Positions 53,696-60,501 of a stretch of 64,000 nucleotides of DNA are shown here, in pieces (position 1 is the first letter of the stretch; each line of letters opens with the position of its first letter). Both the position numbers and the translations under genes were made by a program. The stretch is from Roseateles sp049532965. Lineage in GTDB: Bacteria > Pseudomonadota > Gammaproteobacteria > Burkholderiales > Burkholderiaceae_C. The DNA is taken from contig NZ_CP186694.1 of the NCBI RefSeq assembly GCF_049532965.1, positions 3,720,001 through 3,784,000 of the forward strand, read 5' to 3'. Under the pieces are notes generated by a model. It was given only the letters and a program-made list of their open reading frames with translations, was not told where the DNA came from and did no database searches.

Positions 53696-53865
53696 CGAGG
53701 GCGCCGGGCGCGGCCTGGTCCCGGGTGAGGAACTTCAAGCGCGGCGGCGCTCGTGTCGGTCCGGTTAGGCGTGAGTAACGTCCTGTTCGCAGCGGCCGCC
53801 GCGGTCAACGGCGCGCGTTGGCACGCCGTTTGCACGGCATGAGTCGCCAGCTCCAGGAGCGCACC

Positions 53866-54000
53866 ATGTCCAGGCCATCCATCACTCCCAAGCATGTCCC
53901 GCCGGTGTTCACCGGCATGAAAGCCGTCGCGATCCTCGCGCTGGCCTGGGGCGCCGTCTTTCCGGCGTTGCTATGGGGTCTTGGCGCCGTGCTGTCCTGA
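53866..54000 (+). CDS. small membrane protein (44 residues), hypothetical
   Basis: A short frame with AGGAG six bases before its ATG. The protein has a basic N terminus (MSRPSITPKHVPPVFTG) and one strong hydrophobic helix (MKAVAILALAWGAVFPALLWGLGAVLS), so it is a single-pass membrane peptide. It is too short for family assignment, and I do not recognise it. The next small membrane gene follows after 37 bases, suggesting a pair. Confidence 0.5.
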   Translation: MSRPSITPKHVPPVFTGMKAVAILALAWGAVFPALLWGLGAVLS

Positions 54001-54037
54001 GGCCGGCGGCGATCTCCCATCCCGATGGAGTTCCGCC

Positions 54038-54262
54038 ATGAAAGCCCCTGCCCGTCTCGACGGTGCCGCTGCGCCCGCGCGGCCGGCCGTTTCTGATCAT
54101 CGTTGGCGCCGCTGGCTGCTGCGCGTGCTGGGCATCGCGGTGGCGGTGCTCGCCCTGCTGGCCGCGATGGTGTTCCTCGACCATGCGGAAGGCGACTTGC
54201 GCCAGGTGATGGCGCCCGCGTCGGACGCCGTCGTCGATGCCGTGTCGACCCGCATGGCCTGA
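54038..54262 (+). CDS. small membrane protein (74 residues), hypothetical
   Basis: A good ribosome-binding site (GGAG, seven bases before ATG) supports translation. The protein has an arginine-rich stretch (DHRWRRWLLR), one membrane helix (VLGIAVAVLALLAAMVFL), then a short acidic tail. It is not recognised. It converges on the ABC permease gene, 14 bp away. Confidence 0.5.
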   Translation: MKAPARLDGAAAPARPAVSDHRWRRWLLRVLGIAVAVLALLAAMVFLDHAEGDLRQVMAPASDAVVDAVSTRMA

Positions 54263-54276
54263 GGAGCGGATCGCGA

Positions 54277-55176
54277 TCAGAGGCTGTGGCGGCGGTGCAG
54301 CACCAGCAGCCAGAAGCATGCCGCGGCAACGATCAGCCCGCCGAAGAACTGCGGATGCATCGCTGATTGCAGCACCTGCGGCAAGCCTTCGCGGGCGAAG
54401 CCGGGGAAGCCGAACAGCATGTCGAAGAAGCCCTGCATGTTGACGTGGCCGTTGTCGTCGGACTCGACGACGAAGTTGGCGCCGGTCTGGACCAGCGAGT
54501 TGCCGACGCCGGCCATCTGCGTCAGCAGCATGGCGCGGATCGACTCGGCGACGGGTTCGTGCTTGTAGATGTTGAGGAAGGCGGAGACCGCGATCACCAG
54601 CAGCGGCGCGCCCCAGCGCTTGATCCAGGCGGAGGCCGCCATCAGCGCGACGACGATGGGCGCGAGCCACAGGGCCGCCAGCGTCAGCCCGACGACCAGG
54701 CGGATGCCCAGCCAGAGCATGGCCTGGAACAGCGCGGCCCACTGGGTTTGCTCGAGCGCGGCGAAGCCCAGTTCCTTGAAGGCCATGGCGGAACCGACGA
54801 TGGCGCCGCCGAGGAGCCCGAGGACGGTGACCCCGAGCGGCATCAGCAGGCCATGGGCGAGCATCGGGGCGCCGATGCTGGCGGCGTCGCCGCCGGGCAG
54901 CGAGGCCCAGAACTCGATGGAGCGGTCCTGCTGGTCGCGGCGCGCCAGGCCGAGCAGCTGGTAGGCGGAGACGGCGATCGCCAGCACCAGCACCAGCCCG
55001 AGCGTCAGCAGGCCGGCGATCAGCGCGATGGGTTCGGGTGTCGGGGCGTTGATGCCCTCGACCTGGCTGAACGGCACCAGCGCGAGCAGCACCAGCACCG
55101 GGGCGACGACCAGGGCGATCCAGCCCCGCTTGTATTGCAGCCATTCGCGCAGCAGCAGCGTGTTGAAGAGCGTCAT
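54277..55176 (-). CDS. ABC transporter permease (ABC-2 type)
   Basis: A 299-residue membrane protein with six or so helices, beginning MTLFNTLLLREWLQYKRGWIALVVAPVLVLLALVPF. Blocks such as QDRSIEFWASLPGGD are typical of ABC-2 export permeases. It is the third gene of a GntR-ATPase-permease operon like B. subtilis ytrABC. The exported substrate is unknown. Confidence 0.85.
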   Translation of the reverse strand: MTLFNTLLLREWLQYKRGWIALVVAPVLVLLALVPFSQVEGINAPTPEPIALIAGLLTLGLVLVLAIAVSAYQLLGLARRDQQDRSIEFWASLPGGDAASIGAPMLAHGLLMPLGVTVLGLLGGAIVGSAMAFKELGFAALEQTQWAALFQAMLWLGIRLVVGLTLAALWLAPIVVALMAASAWIKRWGAPLLVIAVSAFLNIYKHEPVAESIRAMLLTQMAGVGNSLVQTGANFVVESDDNGHVNMQGFFDMLFGFPGFAREGLPQVLQSAMHPQFFGGLIVAAACFWLLVLHRRHSL

Positions 55177-55203
55177 GGGATGTCCTTTCAGGCGGCGTTC
55201 GCG

Positions 55204-56076
55204 TCAGGCTTCGCTCGCCTGGGTCTCGGGTTTGCGGGTCAGGGCCATGAACAGGTCGACCAAGCTGGGCCGCACGCGCTGGCCCAGGTGCTCGATGTCC
55301 GCGGGCGGGACGCCGTCGAACAGCGCGGCGTGGCGGCCCTGCACGCGATAGCGCAGCAGCGGGTGGCGGGCGGCGACGGCGTCGGCGGCTTCGGGGTCAT
55401 GGGAGAGCGCGACGAAGCGCGAGTCCATTTCCTCGAGGGAGATGTTGAGGACCAGGCGCCCCTCGTCGAGCATCATCACGTCGGACAGCAGGGACTCGAC
55501 CTCCTCGACCTGGTGGGTGGAGATGAGCACGCTGCGCTCGCCGTCGCACCACTCGTCGATGAGCATCTCGTAGAAGCTCTTGCGGGACATCACGTCCAGG
55601 CCGAGGGTGGGTTCGTCGAGGATCATCAACCGGGCGTCGATGGCGGCGACCAGGGCCAGATGGAGCTGGGTGACCATGCCCTTGGAGAGGTGGCGGACCT
55701 TGTCGTTCTCGCCGACGGAGGTGCGCTTGAGCAGTTGGCGGGCGCGGTCGACGGAGAACCTGGGCTGCAGGCCGCTCATCAGGCGGATGAGTTCGGAGAC
55801 GCGGGCCCAGCGGGGCAGGACGGCGACATCGGGGATGTAGCAGAGGGAAGTGAGCAGCTGACCGCGCTGGGTGTGGGGGTCGAGGCCGAGGACGCGGAGC
55901 TCGCCCTGGGGCCGCTTGAGGCCGACGAGCGCCTTCATCAGCGTGGTCTTGCCGGCGCCGTTGTGGCCGAGCAGGCCGACGACGCGGCCGGCGGGGATGG
56001 AGAAGGTCAGGTCCTGCAGGGCCGCCTTGCGGCCGTAGTGGAGGCTCAGGTGGCTGGCCTCGATGAGCGTCTTCAT
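55204..56076 (-). CDS. ABC transporter ATP-binding protein
   Basis: A 290-residue ABC ATPase. Walker A GHNGAGKT is at residues 37-44, the signature is HLSKGM (a variant of LSGGQ), and Walker B with the catalytic glutamate is LMILDEPTLGLD. The switch histidine is in LISTHQVEEVE. The start is the ATG after GGGAGGACGC; it overlaps the stop of the GntR gene by four bases. It powers the permease encoded 27 bases downstream. Confidence 0.95.
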   Translation of the reverse strand: MKTLIEASHLSLHYGRKAALQDLTFSIPAGRVVGLLGHNGAGKTTLMKALVGLKRPQGELRVLGLDPHTQRGQLLTSLCYIPDVAVLPRWARVSELIRLMSGLQPRFSVDRARQLLKRTSVGENDKVRHLSKGMVTQLHLALVAAIDARLMILDEPTLGLDVMSRKSFYEMLIDEWCDGERSVLISTHQVEEVESLLSDVMMLDEGRLVLNISLEEMDSRFVALSHDPEAADAVAARHPLLRYRVQGRHAALFDGVPPADIEHLGQRVRPSLVDLFMALTRKPETQASEA

Positions 56077-56423
56077 GCGTCCTCCCAATTCAGATCCTGG
56101 GGGCGGAGCCCCAGGCGGCGAAGTTTCTCTCGCAGACGGGGCCATTCCTCCTGGAGGAAATGCTCCCGTTCGCTGCTCAGCAGCCGGCCGCGGGCGCCGT
56201 CGCGGACGTACATGCCCATGCCGCGGCGGCTTTCGACGAGGCCCTCGTCGACCAGCGACTGGAGCGCGCGGCTGACGGTCAGGGGGTTGATGAGGTATTG
56301 GCTGGCGAGCGCGCGGACGGAGGGGAGCGCCTCGCCTTCAGGGGGATCGCCGTCGAGCAACTGCGCGGCCAGGCGGTCGGCGAGCTGCTGATAGATCGGC
56401 GCTTGATCGTTCCAGCTGTGCAT
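56073..56423 (-). CDS. GntR-family regulator (YtrA subfamily)
   Basis: A 116-residue short GntR protein with only a winged helix-turn-helix (IYQQLADRLAAQLLDGDPPEGEALPSVRALASQYLINPLTVSRALQSLVDEGLVESRRGMGMYV) and a short helical end. This YtrA layout regulates adjacent ABC exporter genes, often released by cell-wall antibiotics. The start is MHSWNDQAP; upstream in-frame codons are outside the family. It is first in the operon. Confidence 0.92.
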   Translation of the reverse strand: MHSWNDQAPIYQQLADRLAAQLLDGDPPEGEALPSVRALASQYLINPLTVSRALQSLVDEGLVESRRGMGMYVRDGARGRLLSSEREHFLQEEWPRLREKLRRLGLRPQDLNWEDA

Positions 56424-56861
56424 GACGCAAGGCGCAGGGCGCCGGTGTGTTGGTGAGGTAGCACACCATAGCTGGGGGATGCGTCGGGCCCCTAGCGGGG
56501 GGCGATGAACTGCAGAAAGGGGGGGATGAAGTGGTGGGTGTCGGTTCTCACTCAAGGTGGAACTTTTTGCACTGAAGATGGAACTCCCGTGCAGCGACTA
56601 GGTGTTGACGTTGAAGACCAGCACCTTCAGAGACTATGCGCCGAGGGCATGCAACCGCACCGCTAGTGATAGCCTGGGGTCAGTTGCCGGCGCGCTTGCT
56701 GAGCCTGCCAGCAAGCTCGGGACCTCGCCAGCATGCGCCTCGGGCTGGTTCACTCCCTTGAAGGTAGCCTAGCCGCAGGCCAGCAATCGGGCCCTGTCCC
56801 AACCTTCATGACGCACAAGTATGGGGTCGTTCCCACTGCCGACGCCGCGATCGTCAGATCG
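56424..56861. other. noncoding junction between chromosomal backbone and the island
   Basis: This 438-bp gap holds no gene. Its left part is GntR promoter sequence, the middle has an insertion-sequence-like end, and the right part is more A+T rich, with a small perfect hairpin GCGATC-GTCA-GATCGC (56847-56862) at the end of the NYN gene. Base composition changes here from the backbone to the downstream defence-like block. Confidence 0.5.
56538..56590. mobile_element. possible IS21-type terminal remnant
   Basis: GTGGAACTTTTTGCACTGAAG is followed at once by ATGGAACTCCCGTGC, a tandem imperfect repeat resembling the multiple terminal repeats of IS21-family elements. No transposase gene is nearby. 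It marks the edge of the foreign-looking block. Recognition is from memory of the motif only. Confidence 0.35.
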
Positions 56862-57398
56862 CTAGCGAGATAGGTGATGAAGGTAGCCGTCGAGGCTGAC
56901 GAACTTCGTCGCAATGTCCTTCAGTTCACGAGACGCGTGGTTCCAGAACACAACGTGCACTGAGATGCCACGCTTCTTGAGCTTCTCGATTGCAGGCACG
57001 TAGTCGGCATCACCGGATACGAGCGTGATCTCATCCTCGCCGATTTTGAGGATCTCGTACGAATCCTCCATCATGGTGGCGACGATATCGGTGTCGATTT
57101 TCTTCTCGTGGCCATGCTTACGGTCATACGTGACGACCTCAAAGCCCTTCCGCTTAGCGGCTTCCCAGACCGAGTCATTTTGTGGCGGTCGCGACCCGAA
57201 CAGCGCAGCCTTCTTCACATCCTTCCGCTCTCCGCCCGCAAATTCAAAGAGCTTGCCGAAGTCGAGCTTCCAGTCGTAGTTGCAGATCTTGTTCTGGACC
57301 GCATCCCACACGCTGGGGGCGTGCCCAGCCTCATAGGCAGCGACATGCATACCTTCGATCCAAACGTTCGAGTTATCGACGTAAAGCAGATTTGCCAT
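56862..57398 (-). CDS. NYN-domain (LabA/DUF88-like) predicted RNase
   Basis: A 178-residue protein of the PIN-like NYN fold. The acidic active-site residues are D8 (LLYVDNSNVW), D102 and D104 (KKIDTDIVATMMEDS), and D130 and D132 (LVSGDADYVPAIEKLKKRG), with VHVVFWNHASREL near the end. NYN domains cut RNA in several bacterial and defence contexts. The gene is the last of the leftward block, 65 bases after the HerA-like gene, so co-transcription is likely but not assured. Confidence 0.88.
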   Translation of the reverse strand: MANLLYVDNSNVWIEGMHVAAYEAGHAPSVWDAVQNKICNYDWKLDFGKLFEFAGGERKDVKKAALFGSRPPQNDSVWEAAKRKGFEVVTYDRKHGHEKKIDTDIVATMMEDSYEILKIGEDEITLVSGDADYVPAIEKLKKRGISVHVVFWNHASRELKDIATKFVSLDGYLHHLSR

Positions 57399-57463
57399 AG
57401 AGGTCCTTCAAAAGTCTGGATTGCGTCCAGATAGCCAACCTAACGTCGTCCGCGCCTAGGTCT

Positions 57464-59233
57464 TCATTCCTTAAGCCACGTCTTCTTGATCCCCCCAAAG
57501 TCGAGCTGCTTCCACTCTTCCTTCCAGAGCTGGTAGTACGGGATGTCTGTTGACGAGGGCGGCGGATCGCAGCGCTGAACCTGCACCAGCGATGGCATCA
57601 CCACCGACTCACCAATCAGCAGCGCTTCGCCTGCGCCCAGGGTCGGCAGTTTGTCGCACAGGTTGCCGAGCGTGTCCGGCAACAGTCGTGCGACGTAACT
57701 CTGGTCACTTGGGTTGGTCAGACGCATCGCCAAAAAATTGCTGCACTGGGAGAAGATCGTCTCGGATATCTCTGATGGCCGCTGACTCGATAGGAGCAAC
57801 GTTACGCCGTACTTGCGCCCTTCCTTGGCGATGCGCTCGATCGAGAACTTAGATGCGCGAAAGCGCGCCAGGTCGCTGTTGGGAACGTACTTGTGAGCTT
57901 CCTCGTACACAAGCAAAAGCGGCGCGTCGGTGTTGATCTTCTCCTTGGCCGCGGTCCGCATCACCTTGTAGTGATACCCATACTCGAACAAGATGCGGGA
58001 GATCAGGGAAACGGTGATGCTGAGTACCTCGAAGGGGACTCCGCTTAAATCGACGATCGTGACGTTGGACTGTCTGTCTCCATAGCCAATCAGGCTCTTC
58101 AGGGTTCCATCGAGCGTGGCCGTGTCCGCGGACGGTCCGAATAGAAACTGCAGGCGGTCCTGCTCCACCTTCGCCTCAAAGCGCGCGAAGAACTTGTCCA
58201 GTGACTTGTCGGCGTAGCTGCCACCGGTGATGCTTTGGGCTTTGGTCGGATGGAACTCAAGTCGCTTGGCAAAGTACAAGTCAAGCCGCTCTCCCGCAGA
58301 GAGCAGCAGGCCGTGGCTGCCATCGGTCTTGCCCTCAGGCAACAACGCATAGCTGCCGTCCGCCACCATGTACCGCGCCTCGTTCTTCGAGTTCACGGTT
58401 TCGTTCTTGATGTTGTACAGCGCGTTCAGCACCTCATGGATGTCGAACTTGAGCGGGCTGTCGTAGAAGACGTTCTTCGCCCCCTTGTTGTGGCGCTTCT
58501 TGTTTTCCGTCACCAACTGGCGGAACACGGCCGACTGGTTGTAGTTGTCGCGCTCGCCGGTGTCCAACAGCACTTCTTCAAGTTCCTCGCTGTTGAGCAG
58601 CCAGTAGGGCAAGGTCAACGTGCTAGCGTCAAGGGCATTCGCTTCGGGAAACGCAGTTCGATATTCGGAGTGAATGTCGAAGATGACGACGTGCGAGTTG
58701 TTCAGCGCGTACTCGCCGTCCTTCGCGCTCACCGCCGTTTGAATGATCTTGGCGATCGTGTGTGATTTGCCCGCGCCGGTGGAGCCCACCACGGCCAGAT
58801 GCTTATTGAAGAACCGGTCCCCATCCACCGGCACGATGATCTTGTCGTTAGAAACAAGTGTGCTGAACGCGAACTTCTTGGCCGGGTCAACAGACTCCTC
58901 GAAGATTTTCTTGATGTCGTCATCCGTCGCCGGGGCCACTCCCGTTGGCGGGATGGTCAAGGTGTCGCCGCCGCGGATGAACTTTCCGCCAGCAATGATC
59001 CCCAGCGGCAACGCTTCGATGATGTGACGACGCTCGCCGCTGGTAGTCACTTCGATGCAGAAGTTCTCGATGATCGCGATGAGCGCGCATTGCTCACTAT
59101 CGGTGATGCGCAGGTACGAGCCCACCTTGAGGCTCATCTCGTTGGCGAACGCCGAGATGTTGCCAACCGAAATCTTCACCTTGTCTGGGAAGACCGCAAT
59201 TACTTCGGCTTTGATGTCGTGGGAATCGTTCAT
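57464..59233 (-). CDS. HerA-like hexameric DNA translocase ATPase
   Basis: A 589-residue FtsK/HerA superfamily ATPase. An N-terminal beta-barrel (HAS-barrel-like, residues 1-100) precedes Walker A VVGSTGAGKSHTI (148-160), Walker B LLLVYEEAHKYVP (439-451) and the SSQRPSEIS motif (482-490) near the arginine finger. Motif DIHSEYRTAF (186-195) is typical of HerA. HerA proteins form rings that pump DNA for a partner nuclease. Here its start overlaps the stop of the DUF4297-like gene by four bases (ATGA), so the two are probably partners. Its base composition is lower in G+C than that of the backbone genes. Confidence 0.92.
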   Translation of the reverse strand: MNDSHDIKAEVIAVFPDKVKISVGNISAFANEMSLKVGSYLRITDSEQCALIAIIENFCIEVTTSGERRHIIEALPLGIIAGGKFIRGGDTLTIPPTGVAPATDDDIKKIFEESVDPAKKFAFSTLVSNDKIIVPVDGDRFFNKHLAVVGSTGAGKSHTIAKIIQTAVSAKDGEYALNNSHVVIFDIHSEYRTAFPEANALDASTLTLPYWLLNSEELEEVLLDTGERDNYNQSAVFRQLVTENKKRHNKGAKNVFYDSPLKFDIHEVLNALYNIKNETVNSKNEARYMVADGSYALLPEGKTDGSHGLLLSAGERLDLYFAKRLEFHPTKAQSITGGSYADKSLDKFFARFEAKVEQDRLQFLFGPSADTATLDGTLKSLIGYGDRQSNVTIVDLSGVPFEVLSITVSLISRILFEYGYHYKVMRTAAKEKINTDAPLLLVYEEAHKYVPNSDLARFRASKFSIERIAKEGRKYGVTLLLSSQRPSEISETIFSQCSNFLAMRLTNPSDQSYVARLLPDTLGNLCDKLPTLGAGEALLIGESVVMPSLVQVQRCDPPPSSTDIPYYQLWKEEWKQLDFGGIKKTWLKE

Positions 59234-60465
59234 GCCTGCATGACCTCCAGAAGCAGATAGGCACTGTCACTTTTGATCGAATGGGGCCCCGTGCCCTTAG
59301 GCACGCGGGCGTTGTCGAGCGGCGAGCCCCGGTAGAAGTCGTATACCTCGACGAGCGAACCCGCGCAGGCAGCGATGGTCGAAGCCAGTTGGTGCTCATC
59401 GGGCACGAACTTGAGCGTCCAGAGTCGCTCTTTGGTTGGAGCTTCCGCCAGCACCGTGGGTGAGAACGCCGCACCGTGGAAGGGATAGCCGTCAATGAAG
59501 GCCACACCCTGCCGCCACAGGCTCTCCTTGAGCTCAACCAACTGTTCGGGCGTCAGGCCGCGCAGCAGCACGTAGGGGCAGAACCGGTCGGTGGCGGGCG
59601 TTCGCAGATGCTCCGTGTGCGAGAACTTTCGCCCAAGCTCGGCGAGCATGCGACTGGCCTTGACCACCTCGAACTCTTCGCCCATCTCGATCACGAAGAA
59701 TCTCGATGCCTTGGGTAGCTTGGTCTTGCCGTGAGAGAAGTACTTGCGGCGCACCATCCTCGCGAAGTACTCGCGCCCCATGAAATCCCTCAGCCAGGCG
59801 TTGAAGACCACATCCTTTCGGTTGATGGCCTTCAAGAACTGAACCTTGGTGATTTTCCGCTGGGCCACGTCCGCTTCGACAGCCAGGCCCTGAACTACGT
59901 TGATCGCCATCGGATAGAAGAAGGTCTGCGCATCGTCGCTCGTGCACCCGGCGATCTCACGCACCAACAGTTTGGCCAACGACTCCTTCTGAGCGTCATA
60001 GGATGGCGCGTTCACGTTGATGTCCAGCAGCGCGAGAAAGTCGGTCAGTTGGGCGTCGGTGAGCGCCAACTCTTCGTGCACCCTGTGGACCTTTTTCTCC
60101 TTCGTGGAGGTCAGGAAGTGCTCCTTCACGAAGTCGCCCGTCAGGGGAAGCATGAGCTTGTGCTGCCCGCTTTCGTAGTGGCCGTGAAGCCGGTATCGGA
60201 ACACCTGGGCGCTGGGGCAGCCCGCGGCATGGAAATGCCGCAGCATGCGCACGACCGCGTCCTTGATCACCGAGTGGTTGTACTCCGTGCCTTCGTAGTA
60301 CTTGCACTGCACGAAGGCGCTCTCACTCGGATCATCCAGGTCTATGTCCTCTACGCCTTCAACCGTCACGCTGCCATGAGGGGACGCCTCGAGCAGACTC
60401 ACGATCGTCTGGTCGAACTGGTAGAAGTAGCCTTTGATCGTCGCGATCGCGCTGCGGTCTTTCAC
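59230..60465 (-). CDS. DUF4297/Cap4-like predicted dsDNA nuclease
   Basis: A 411-residue protein. The first ~60 residues carry the features of the DUF4297/Cap4 nuclease group: GYFYQFDQTIVSLL (12-25), an acidic stretch VEGVEDIDL (35-43) and the QxK motif in FVQCKYYEG (Q53, K55), together forming a PD-(D/E)xK-type site. The remaining ~350 residues are not recognised and may contact HerA or a target. It lies between the Rad50-like gene (36 bases) and HerA (overlap). The nuclease call is inferred from motif and context. Confidence 0.78.
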   Translation of the reverse strand: MKDRSAIATIKGYFYQFDQTIVSLLEASPHGSVTVEGVEDIDLDDPSESAFVQCKYYEGTEYNHSVIKDAVVRMLRHFHAAGCPSAQVFRYRLHGHYESGQHKLMLPLTGDFVKEHFLTSTKEKKVHRVHEELALTDAQLTDFLALLDINVNAPSYDAQKESLAKLLVREIAGCTSDDAQTFFYPMAINVVQGLAVEADVAQRKITKVQFLKAINRKDVVFNAWLRDFMGREYFARMVRRKYFSHGKTKLPKASRFFVIEMGEEFEVVKASRMLAELGRKFSHTEHLRTPATDRFCPYVLLRGLTPEQLVELKESLWRQGVAFIDGYPFHGAAFSPTVLAEAPTKERLWTLKFVPDEHQLASTIAACAGSLVEVYDFYRGSPLDNARVPKGTGPHSIKSDSAYLLLEVMQA

Positions 60466-60501
60466 TGTCTATCCTCGGGTGATGCTCAACGGCGGTCGGC
60501 C

